Source of the DNA: Lentzea sp. | GTDB lineage: Bacteria > Actinomycetota > Actinomycetes > Mycobacteriales > Pseudonocardiaceae | DNA: 12,243 bases | Reading direction: 5' to 3' | NCBI GenBank assembly: GCA_030146905.1 | Contig: JASLAV010000639.1 | Coordinates: 1 to 12,243 of the forward strand | Shown here: positions 1 to 6,640 of the stretch, piece after piece | Layout: each line of letters begins with the position of its first letter | Position numbering within the stretch: the first letter of the stretch is position 1 | Notes under the pieces: model-generated | What the model saw: the letters and a program-made list of their open reading frames with translations, nothing else | Databases searched by the model: none | What the model was told of the DNA's origin: nothing | Position numbers and translations under genes: made by a program

Positions 1-168
1 GACGACGAGCGGGTGACCCTGGTCAACTTCGCCGATCGTGCCGTGGAGGTCGCGCTGGACGGCCGCTGGCGGGTGCTCGTGGCCAGCGACCGCGAAGGCG
101 AGGGCCAGCCGTACTCCGGTGAGGTCCTCGCGGAACAAGCCTTGTTGTTGCGACCAGACGGGAACTGA
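1..168 (+). CDS. 3' end of a probable GH13-family glycoside hydrolase (C-terminal beta-domain), partial
   Basis: An open frame runs in from the left edge and ends at TGA 166-168, giving the last 55 residues. The visible part begins DDERVTLVNFADRAVEV and continues with a WRVLVASD segment and an ALLLRP ending. This resembles the small beta-sandwich that closes many GH13 enzymes (alpha-amylase or trehalohydrolase-like, DUF3459 type), with its typical 'LVNF(s/a)d.a.ev.l...W.vLl.sd' pattern and a final hydrophobic strand. The catalytic barrel lies outside the window, so the exact reaction cannot be named. The gene sits 2 bp before the ASRT-family gene, so the two are almost certainly co-transcribed. 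The GH13 assignment rests only on the tail pattern and is moderate. Another carbohydrate-active enzyme with a similar C-terminal sandwich is possible. Confidence 0.55.
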   Translation, partial: DDERVTLVNFADRAVEVALDGRWRVLVASDREGEGQPYSGEVLAEQALLLRPDGN

Positions 169-170
169 CC

Positions 171-548
171 ATGGAGAACGCTTTGGGCCGGCGCACCTGG
201 GTGATCGCGGAGGGGCACATCCCCTCCGGCGGCCACGGTGACAGCCCGGCGCTCGTGAGCCACGAGACCGCCTGCATCCTCAACACGTCCGACACGGACG
301 CGCACGTCGAGATCACCGTCTACTTCGCCGACCGCGAACCGGTGGGCCCGTACCGCGTGACCGTGCCCGCGCGCCGCACCCTGCACCAGCGGTTCAACGA
401 CCTCACCGACCCGGAACCGGTTCCCAGGGACACCGACTACGCCACGGTGCTGAGCAGTGACGTCCCCGTCGTCGTCCAGCACAGCCGCCTCGACTCCCGC
501 CAGGCCGAGCTGGCACTGCTCTCCACCATCGCCTGGCCCTCCGGCTGA
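171..548 (+). CDS. Sensory rhodopsin transducer (ASRT) family protein, probable sugar/small-molecule sensor
   Basis: A complete 125-residue protein, the full usual length of the family. It matches the Anabaena sensory rhodopsin transducer along its whole length. Recognisable blocks are W-x-IAEG-x-IP near residues 10-18, SHETACILN at 30-38, DAHVEITVYFADREPVGPY at 43-61, VPARRT near 65-70, RFNDL at 74-78 and VVVQHSRLDSRQAE at 100-113. There is no signal peptide or membrane segment, so it is a soluble cytoplasmic beta-sandwich. No rhodopsin gene is visible. Family analysis by de Souza, Iyer and Aravind proposed that ASRT-like domains bind sugars or related metabolites and sit in sugar-metabolism operons; this gene, 2 bp after a GH13-like gene, fits that. 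The ATG at 171 is chosen because the match starts there and a GGGA lies just upstream. The family call is firm; the ligand and role are inferred. Confidence 0.93.
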   Translation: MENALGRRTWVIAEGHIPSGGHGDSPALVSHETACILNTSDTDAHVEITVYFADREPVGPYRVTVPARRTLHQRFNDLTDPEPVPRDTDYATVLSSDVPVVVQHSRLDSRQAELALLSTIAWPSG

Positions 549-575
549 CCGTCCACAAAGGAGCAAGACGTCGCT

Positions 576-611
576 CGTGACGAGATGGCCCGTTTGCGGG
601 CGTCGGTCACG
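576..611 (+). terminator. Two-tier hairpin after the ASRT gene, probable rho-independent-like terminator
   Basis: Outer arms CGTGAC (576-581) and GTCACG (606-611) enclose a perfect inner stem, GCCCG (588-592) and CGGGC (597-601), with a TTTG loop. It begins 28 bp after the ASRT stop codon. No T-tract follows, which is common for actinobacterial terminators. It could instead be a leader structure for the downstream Ppx-like gene, which starts 43 bp further on. Confidence 0.45.
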
Positions 612-654
612 GGTATCTCGTGTACCCCGATGACGAGGTGCGAGGTGATGGCGC

Positions 655-1626
655 GTGTCCCAGGAGCCCCGCCTGGTCGGCGTTCTCGACGTCGGTTGCT
701 TCAGCGCGCACCTGCTGGTGGTCGACCGCGACGAGGGGTCGTTGCTGCGTCCTGTGCTGTCGCACAAGGTGAGGTTGCGGCTGGACCAGGCCACCGACTC
801 CTCCGGGCAGGTCAGCCAGGAGGGCGTGGCGCGCATCGTCGTCGCCGTCGAGCAGGCGCAGCAGGCCGCCCGCCGTGCCGGTGTGTCGGCCATCGTCCCG
901 TTCGCCACCTCGGTCATCAGGGACGCGGCCAACGCCGGTGAGGTCGTCGACCTGGTGGCGGCGCGGACCGGTGTGCGGCTGCGCACGTTGTCCGGCCTGC
1001 AGGAGGCCCGCCTGTCCTACCTCGCCGCACGCCACTGGTTCGGCTGGTCGGCGGGCCCGCTCACGGTGCTCGACGTCGGCGGTGGCACCGTCGAGATGGC
1101 GGTCGGCGAGGGCACGGAACCCGCGGCCGCCCACTCGCTGCCGCTGGGCGCCAGAACCCTGACGAAGCTGTGGGAGTCGGAGAAGCTCACCCGCAAACGG
1201 CTGCGCCGCACCACGGCCGACCTGGTCCGGATGATCAACTCGGATCTCCCTCCCGGCCTCCCCGACGGCGTCCGGTGCCGTGCGGTGGGCTGCTCCAAGG
1301 TCTTCCAGCAGCTGGCGCGGCTGACCGGCGCGCGTCCGCAGCGCGACGGGATCTTCGTCGCGCGCCGGCTCCACGCCGCCGACCTGGACAAGTGGATCCC
1401 CCGGCTGGCGAAGCTCCCGGCGGCCGAACGCGCGCGGTTGCCCGGCATCTCCGAGCACCGCGCACACCAGTCGCTGGCCGGTGCGGTCGCCGCGCGGGCG
1501 CTCATGGCCGCGACCGGTCACGACATCGTGGACATCTGCCCGTGGTCCACGAGAGAAGGCCTGCTGATCACGCTGATGGAGCGGCTTCCGCGGCACGCCG
1601 ACGACGACCTGGTCGCCGTCGCCTGA
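655..1626 (+). CDS. Ppx/GppA phosphatase family protein (exopolyphosphatase-like), divergent paralogue
   Basis: A 323-residue soluble protein of the ASKHA-fold Ppx/GppA family, whose members hydrolyse polyphosphate ends or the pppGpp 5' phosphate. Family marks appear in order: a phosphate-1-like loop LDVGCFSAHLLVVD at 11-24, FATSVIRDAANAGEV at 83-97, SGLQEARLSYL at 113-123, the second phosphate loop LDVGGGTVEMAVG at 139-151, SLPLGA at 161-166, LPGISEHRAHQ at 262-272 and a WSTREGLL end at 297-304. Its length suits the short actinobacterial forms without a C-terminal HD domain. Two usual motifs are altered: the first loop has CFS where DxGSNS/T is typical, and SGLQEA replaces SGxEEA. The GTG start at 655 is preceded by GAGGTG seven bases upstream. 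It stands alone and ends 14 bp before a convergent broken gene. Family membership is firm; exopolyphosphatase activity is not assured given the changed loop. Confidence 0.85.
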   Translation: MSQEPRLVGVLDVGCFSAHLLVVDRDEGSLLRPVLSHKVRLRLDQATDSSGQVSQEGVARIVVAVEQAQQAARRAGVSAIVPFATSVIRDAANAGEVVDLVAARTGVRLRTLSGLQEARLSYLAARHWFGWSAGPLTVLDVGGGTVEMAVGEGTEPAAAHSLPLGARTLTKLWESEKLTRKRLRRTTADLVRMINSDLPPGLPDGVRCRAVGCSKVFQQLARLTGARPQRDGIFVARRLHAADLDKWIPRLAKLPAAERARLPGISEHRAHQSLAGAVAARALMAATGHDIVDICPWSTREGLLITLMERLPRHADDDLVAVA

Positions 1627-1639
1627 CCGGCGCGGCGAG

Positions 1640-2180
1640 TCAGGGCTGCCAGGTCCGGACGGTGAGCACGACGGAGGCGGAGTCGAGCGAGGACAACGAC
1701 GCGTCCTTGACCCTCATCCAGGCGACTCGGTTGTCGGAGGTGGTGAAGCAGTACTGCGTTCCGGGTGCTGCGGGAATGATCGCGCCGGATGTGTTCAGGC
1801 CCTGCGCGGCGGCTTCGGTGCACCGCGCCTGTGCCTCCTGCTCAGGGCTTTGGTCCTCGGAGAAGCCGCCTCCGTTGGCGGACATGAGGTTGAAACTCGT
1901 CCAGGTAGAGGTCGGTCTTGTCGCTGGCACCCTCGGTGCGCTTGGCCTCGATGTCGGCCCCGTCGACATCCACGCCGGTCTTGCGCTGCAACCGCGCTTT
2001 TCGCGCTTGCGTGGTGTCTGCCGGAACGTTGGTGCGGGTCGGCGCGCTCGTGGCGGCGCCGGTCGGTGCCGCGTTGACGTCACCGAGGGCCTGACCTGTC
2101 TGGACGGCGTACCCGGAGTTCTCGCCCACCTCGTTGCGCGTCCGCGCTCCGTCGTTGCTCCCGGGACCGGGTCCGGTCAC
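1640..2180 (-). pseudogene. Frameshifted hypothetical protein gene (about 180 aa if restored)
   Basis: Two overlapping minus-strand frames join into one sensible protein if a single base is skipped at the AAA of 1893-1895 (TTT on the coding strand). The first frame starts at GTG 2180 after a good GAGG (2187-2190) and carries NEVGENSGYAVQTGQALGDVN-like sequence. This recalls the 'N..G.v.G.vvQaG.i.GdV' motif seen in actinobacterial STAND/effector-associated proteins. It then reaches GVDVDGADIEAK and DLYLDEF. The second frame resumes with NLMSANGGGF and a C-terminal domain with two cysteines, RCTEAAA and TQYCFTTSDNRVAW, ending in VVLTVRTWQP. That ending looks like the 'C..L...CvrT..gRvA.l.v...W' domain of many actinobacterial hypothetical proteins. 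There is no signal peptide or membrane helix, and I do not know its function. It may be a true pseudogene, a sequencing error in a short homopolymer, or a +1 slippage site at TTTC. Confidence 0.6.
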
Positions 2181-2326
2181 GTCCTACCTCATCATCGCCG
2201 GTGGTCAAGGGATCGTTGACACATCGCCGCCGAGGACTCGGACGTTTCCGTCTCAACAGCGGGCACCTCGTGCGATCTGCAGCATGATGTCGCTCGTAGC
2301 GCTCCTGCGGCGAGGTCGGAGGCACT

Positions 2327-3453
2327 GTGCGGTCGATGACGCGGGCACTCGTGGCCGCCCTGGTCCTGGTGGTCTCCGCGGGCCGGCGGGTGCTGAACCG
2401 GCGGAGAGAACGCGGTCCATCTCGTGGGCGCCGTGCCAGGACAACGCCGAGGGCGAGTGCGGGACGCTGAGCGTGCCGCTGGATTGGGACGAGCCCCGCG
2501 GGCGGCGCATCGACATCGCGGTGGCGCGTCACGCGGCCACCGACCCCACGCGGCGGATCGGGGTGCTGGTGGTGGACCCCGGCGGGCCAGGGGGTTCGGC
2601 GGCGCGGTTCGCCTTGTCCGGGTTCTTCAGCCCCGAGGTGCGGGCGCGGTTCGACATCGTCGGCATCGACTAGGACATCGATGCTGTGCGCCGGGCGGTT
2701 CGGCGACCGGGTCCGGGCGATGGTCCTCGACAGCGTGGTGGACCACAGCGCGGACGTCGTGCGGTTCATGGGGGATCGGGCCGCGGCCGCGGACGACTCG
2801 TTCGCCGAGTTCGCCCGCTGGTGTTATCGCACGGCTTCGCGCGCCCTGCACGGACGGGACGTCTTCGCTGCCTGGGAGGCGGCGCTCATCCGGGCAGACG
2901 CGGAACCGGCCGGCCGGCAGGGCATGATCGACTCGATGTACTCGGCGTTGCGCGGACCGGACTGGGCGTGGGCCGCCGAGCTGGTCGCGGGAACGCCCGG
3001 TGCGCGGGTCCTGGCCTTCGAGCCGGACTACGAGTCGGTCCTGCTCGCGACGGTGTGTCAGGACTTCTCGTTGCGCATCAGGGACTTCCGGCAGTACTCG
3101 CGGTTGCGGGCGGAGGAGCTGCGCCGGTCGCCGATCATGCGCGGCAGCCTCATCGGCCACGGCGAGGCGATGGCGTGCGCCGGTGTCGCGGGGCCGCCAG
3201 CCAACCCGCCGCACCGGCTCGACATCCGCAACGCGCCGAAGATCCTCGTGCTCAGCACACGGCATGACCCCACCACTCCGTACGACTGGACGGTGACATC
3301 CAACGGCAGGCGCCGCGCAACACCGCGTTGCTGACGTACGAGGGGTGGGGTCACATCGCTTATCCGCGCAGTGATTGCACGCGGGGTGGTGTGGACGGCT
3401 ATCTGTTCGAACTGACCACGCCGGTGGCTAGCTGTCCTGCCGTTGAGCAGTGA
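2327..3453 (+). pseudogene. Decayed secreted alpha/beta-hydrolase (tripeptidyl aminopeptidase/SlpD-SlpE type)
   Basis: Pieces of one gene lie in three frames. From GTG 2327, with GGAGG at 2318-2322, a signal peptide is read (MRSMTRALVAALVLVVSAG). One base then seems lost near 2381-2386. The next frame carries ISWAPCQDNAEGECGTLSVP, LDWDEP, VLVVDPGGPGGS and FDIVGID, and stops at TAG 2671. It resumes near 2690 in another frame with RFGDRVRAMVLDSVVDHS and runs to ILVLSTRHDPTTPYDW, which contains the catalytic Asp. A further base is lost near 3296, after which QAPRNTALLTYEGWGHIAY, with the catalytic His, runs to TGA 3451-3453. The roughly 100 residues between FDIVGID and RFGDRV, which in this family hold the PRG motif and the GxSxG nucleophile, are absent. 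Intact relatives are secreted serine peptidases of about 450-520 residues. With the nucleophile gone it cannot be an active enzyme. Its last 26 bp overlap the end of the opposing GH1 gene. Confidence 0.85.
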
Positions 3454-4780
3454 TGAACTCGCGGTACCAGTGGTAACTGGCGCGAGGTGTGCGCTGCTGG
3501 GTCCGGTAGTCGACGTGGATCAGGCCGAAGCGGTGCTTGTAGCCGTGCGCCCACTCGAAGTTGTCCAGCAGTGACCAGCAGAAGTAGCCGCGGAGGTCGA
3601 CGTCGGCCGCTTGGGCCGCGGCGATGTGGTCGCGCAGGTAGCTGATGCGGTCGGTGTCCTGGAAGTCCTCCGTGTCGGGGTAGACGCAGCCGTTCTCCGT
3701 CACGTAGACGGGAGGGAGGTGCGGGTGGCGGGCCTTGAGATCCGTCAGCGCGATGGTCATTCCGACGGGTTCCACCGGCCAGCCCATGCCGGTGCGCGGG
3801 ACGTCCGGCAGCTGGGTGGTGTCCACGCCGATGTCGTGGGCGGTCCGCTTGGCAGGGTCGGGCTCGCGGTGCGGTGCGTCGGCCACGTGCAGCCGGTAGT
3901 AGTAGTTGAGGCCGACGTAGTCCAGCGGCTGGCCGATGACCGACAGGTCCTCGTCGTGCCGGAACGAGAAGTCGGTGATGTCGCCGAACATCGACGGCAT
4001 CTCGGCCGGGTACTCCCCGCCGAACAACGGGTCGGTGAACTGCCTGCGCAGCAGGACGTCCTGGCGGACGGCCGCGGCCACGTCGGCGGGCGAGTCCGTC
4101 ACCGGCACGGTGGGGGACTGGTTGAGCACGATGCCGAACTCCTGCCCGGCCACGCCGTTGGCGCGCATGGCCTGGACGGCGAGACCGTGGCCCAGCAGCA
4201 GGTGGTGCGCCGCTGCCAGCGCGCCGTGCCCTTCGCGCGCGCCGGGTGCGTGACGGCCCTCGCCGTAGCCCACGATCGAGGAGCAGTACGGCTCGTTGAG
4301 CGTCGTCCACTTCGTGACGACGTCGGAGAGCGCCTCGTGCACGGTCGCGGAGTAGTCGGCGAACCAGCCGGAGGTGTCGCGGTTGCGCCACCCGCCCTCG
4401 TCCTCCAGCGCCTGCGGCAGGTCCCAGTGGTACAGCGTGACGAACGGCTCGACACCCTTGCCCAGCAACGTCTCGACGAGGCGCCGGTAGAAGTCGAGGC
4501 CGCGCTGCTCGACCTTGCCGCGGCCGTCCGGCATGACCCGCGACCACGAGATGGAGAAGCGGTAGGCGTCGACACCGAGGTCCACGAGCAGGCGCACGTC
4601 CTCCGGCCAGCGGTGGTAGTGGTCGGCCGCCACCTCACCGGTGTCGCCGGACGCGACCGCGCCGGGAACGGCCGCAAACGTGTCCCAGATGGACGGACCG
4701 CGGCCGTCGAGCCGCGCCGCCCCCTCGATCTGGTAGGCCGAGGTCGCCACGCCCCAGCGGAAGCCGGCGGGAAAGCTCAC
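3428..4780 (-). CDS. GH1 family beta-glucosidase, intracellular
   Basis: A 450-residue protein, typical GH1 length, that hydrolyses terminal beta-glucosyl residues such as those of cellobiose. Visible landmarks: FPAGFRWGVATSAYQIEGA at 3-21, FSISWSRVMPDG at 75-86, LYHWDLPQALEDEGGW at 116-131, TLNEPY at 160-165 with acid/base E163, LNYYYR at 291-296, YVTENG at 359-364 with nucleophile E362, and SLLDNFEWAHGYKHRFGL at 403-420. Both catalytic glutamates and the aglycone/glucose-site W and E residues are present, so it should be active. There is no signal peptide; it acts in the cytosol on sugars brought in by the transporter encoded upstream. It is the last gene of the operon, 20 bp after the MalG-type permease gene. 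The GTG start at 4780 is fixed by AGAGGAG six bases upstream and by the family N-terminus; the frame is open further upstream only by chance. Natural substrate (cellobiose or another beta-glucoside) is inferred. Confidence 0.95.
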   Translation of the reverse strand: MSFPAGFRWGVATSAYQIEGAARLDGRGPSIWDTFAAVPGAVASGDTGEVAADHYHRWPEDVRLLVDLGVDAYRFSISWSRVMPDGRGKVEQRGLDFYRRLVETLLGKGVEPFVTLYHWDLPQALEDEGGWRNRDTSGWFADYSATVHEALSDVVTKWTTLNEPYCSSIVGYGEGRHAPGAREGHGALAAAHHLLLGHGLAVQAMRANGVAGQEFGIVLNQSPTVPVTDSPADVAAAVRQDVLLRRQFTDPLFGGEYPAEMPSMFGDITDFSFRHDEDLSVIGQPLDYVGLNYYYRLHVADAPHREPDPAKRTAHDIGVDTTQLPDVPRTGMGWPVEPVGMTIALTDLKARHPHLPPVYVTENGCVYPDTEDFQDTDRISYLRDHIAAAQAADVDLRGYFCWSLLDNFEWAHGYKHRFGLIHVDYRTQQRTPRASYHWYREFITAQRQDS

Positions 4781-4786
4781 AACGAT

Positions 4787-4793
4787 CTCCTCT
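4787..4793 (-). promoter_or_regulatory. Ribosome binding site fixing the GH1 start
   Basis: AGAGGAG on the minus strand, six bases before GTG 4780. The same reading frame stays open for some 270 further codons upstream across the permease gene. This site, together with the GH1 N-terminal motif, decides where translation begins. Confidence 0.7.
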
Positions 4794-4800
4794 GGCAGGG

Positions 4801-5688
4801 TCAGCCCTTGACGGCGCCGGACATGATGCCGCCGACGATCTGGCGGCCGAACAACAGGAACACGAGCAGCACGGGGACCGTGCCGATCGTCGCCGCGGTC
4901 AGCACCAGCGTGTAGTCGGTGGTGTAACCGCTGGCGAGGGTGGACAGGGCGGTCTGCACCGTCGGGTTCTCCGGCACCAGGACGACCAGCGGCCAGAAGA
5001 AGTCGTTCCACGCCTGCATGAACGTGAACAACCCGAGCACCGCCGCCGCCGGCCTGGCCGCGGGCAGCGCCACGTGCCAGAACAACCGCAGGGAGTGGCA
5101 GCCGTCCATCCGGCCGGCTTCGAGCAGCTCGTCGGGGATGGCCCGTTCGAAGTACTGCCGCATGAAGAACACGCCGAACGCGGTCACGAGACCCGGCACG
5201 ATCACCGCGTGGATCTCGCCGGCCCAGCCGAACTCGCTCATCATCATGTACAGCGGGATGATGCCGAGCTCGGTCGGGATCGCCTGCGTGGCGATGACCA
5301 GCAGCAGCAACACGTTGCGGCCGCGGAACTTCATCTTGGCGAACGCGAAGCCCGCCAGGGTGGAGAAGAGCACCACCGACACGGTCACCGTGCCCGACAC
5401 GATGACCGAGTTCATCAACGCCAGCGCGAAGTCCGTGGTGTCGAAGACGCGGGCGATGTTCGCGAACAGGTGGCCGCCCGGCACCAGGACCGGTGGCACG
5501 CTGTCGATCGCGTCCGGTGTCTGCGAGGACACCACGAACGACCAGTACACGGGGAACGCGGACCCGGCGAGCACCGCGATCAGCGCCGCGTAGGTCCACG
5601 GTCCCGCCGCGCGCTTGACGATCCTGCGCGCCTTCGTCACGGGACCGGCGGGACGCACCGGTGCGGGAGGATCCAGCACAGCGGTCAT
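4801..5688 (-). CDS. Carbohydrate ABC transporter permease, MalG/CebG type
   Basis: A 295-residue inner-membrane protein, one of two permease halves of a sugar importer. About six hydrophobic segments can be read, near 33-53, 95-117, 127-150, 160-178, 213-235 and 262-281. The EAA loop that docks the ATPase is at about 190-210 (EAGRMDGCHSLRLFWHVALP), followed by the NDFFWPLV stretch common in MalG-type subunits. A cytosolic N-terminal tail of about 30 residues rich in Pro and basic residues precedes the first helix. The ATG at 5688 has GAGG four bases upstream, inside the overlapping end of the previous gene; only 7 bp separate the two permease genes, indicating translational coupling. Homology to CebG (cello-oligosaccharide uptake) is suggested by operon order and the CebE-like binding protein, but the permease sequence alone does not give the sugar. 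Confidence 0.95.
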   Translation of the reverse strand: MTAVLDPPAPVRPAGPVTKARRIVKRAAGPWTYAALIAVLAGSAFPVYWSFVVSSQTPDAIDSVPPVLVPGGHLFANIARVFDTTDFALALMNSVIVSGTVTVSVVLFSTLAGFAFAKMKFRGRNVLLLLVIATQAIPTELGIIPLYMMMSEFGWAGEIHAVIVPGLVTAFGVFFMRQYFERAIPDELLEAGRMDGCHSLRLFWHVALPAARPAAAVLGLFTFMQAWNDFFWPLVVLVPENPTVQTALSTLASGYTTDYTLVLTAATIGTVPVLLVFLLFGRQIVGGIMSGAVKG

Positions 5689-5695
5689 GGGTTCC

Positions 5696-6631
5696 TCACT
5701 CCGTCTGGATCCGTTTGGTCACCAGGTAACCGAGCCCGGCGACGATCACCGTGGCGATCGCCAGCACGACGGCGATCGCCGAGCTGTAGCCGAAGTCGTA
5801 CTTGGTGAAGCCCTGTTCGTAGAGGTACAGCGCGGCGGTCTGGAACTGCCGGTCGGAGCCGCCGGTCGCGGCGGCGGCGCCGGGGTTGAACAGCAGCGGT
5901 TCCGCGAGCAGTCGCATGTTGCCGGTGGTCGCGATGATCGTCGTGAAGATGATCTGCGGCCGCAGCAACGGCACCGTGATCCGCCAGAACTGCTGCCAGC
6001 CGCTCGCACCGTCCAGGGTGGCCGCTTCGTACAGGCTGGGCGTGATCGCCTGCATGGACGCCAGGAAGATCAGCGCGTGGTAGCCGGTCCAGCGCCACAC
6101 CACCATCACCGCGATCGCGATGTGCGACGTGGCCGTGCCGGCCTGCCAGTCGATCTGCCCGGCGCCGAACAGGTCCAGCACCCAGTTGACGAGGCCGAAG
6201 TCCCGCCCGAACAGCTGCGCGAAGATGATCGTCACGGCGGCGACCGACGTGATGTTCGGCAGGATCACGCCCATCCGGAACAGCGTGCGCGTCCGGACCT
6301 TGCGGTTGAGCAGTGCCGCGATGCCCAGTGCGAACAGGATCTGCGGCACGGTCGTGAGCATCCACAGGCTGAGCGTGTTGCCCATGGCGTTCCAGAAGTA
6401 CGGGTCCGCCAGCAGTGCCGCGTAGTTGTCGAACCAGACCAGGTACGCGCCGCCCTCGTCGAGCAGGTTGCGGTGCTGCAGCGAGACCCAGATGGTGTAG
6501 AGGAGGGGGAACAGCCCGAAGACACCGAAGATCAGGAAGTACGGCGCCACGTACCCGTACGGCGCGAACTTCGTGTCCCAGCGGTGTCTCCTGGCCGCCC
6601 TGTCCAGGACCGGGGGGTCGATCAAGGCCAT
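5696..6631 (-). CDS. Sugar ABC transporter permease, MalF/CebF type
   Basis: A 311-residue inner-membrane permease, partner of the MalG-type protein. Hydrophobic segments lie near 27-50, 86-108, 120-141, 170-192, 222-240 and 283-305. The EAA loop is at about 202-221 (EAATLDGASGWQQFWRITVP), followed by the usual LLRP. Its N-terminus, ending FAPYGYVAPYFLIFGVFGLF, is the common form in actinobacterial CebF-like proteins. It starts at ATG 6631, 9 bp after the stop of the binding-protein gene. No strong Shine-Dalgarno precedes it, so translation is probably coupled to that of the upstream gene. No ATP-binding subunit gene is present in the window. In Streptomyces, transporters of this class share the ATPase MsiK, which I infer here. 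Confidence 0.95.
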   Translation of the reverse strand: MALIDPPVLDRAARRHRWDTKFAPYGYVAPYFLIFGVFGLFPLLYTIWVSLQHRNLLDEGGAYLVWFDNYAALLADPYFWNAMGNTLSLWMLTTVPQILFALGIAALLNRKVRTRTLFRMGVILPNITSVAAVTIIFAQLFGRDFGLVNWVLDLFGAGQIDWQAGTATSHIAIAVMVVWRWTGYHALIFLASMQAITPSLYEAATLDGASGWQQFWRITVPLLRPQIIFTTIIATTGNMRLLAEPLLFNPGAAAATGGSDRQFQTAALYLYEQGFTKYDFGYSSAIAVVLAIATVIVAGLGYLVTKRIQTE

Positions 6632-6640
6632 GTCAGGTCA

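Noticed and set aside
611..627. GGGTA/TACCC inverted repeat before the Ppx-like gene
   Set aside because: Only five base pairs with a seven-base loop, not linked to a promoter; such repeats are expected by chance in GC-rich DNA.
607..1596. A 329-codon minus-strand frame opposite the Ppx-like gene
   Set aside because: The plus strand encodes clear Ppx/GppA motifs; the antisense frame is Arg/Gln/Gly-rich without motifs.
2216..2221. Perfect TTGACA upstream of the decayed hydrolase
   Set aside because: No -10-like hexamer lies at 16-19 bases, so it was not called a promoter.
4781..5599. N-terminal extension of the GH1 frame to 723 residues
   Set aside because: It overlaps the MalG-type permease gene in another frame and lacks protein-like features; the GH1 domain begins at GTG 4780 with a good ribosome site.
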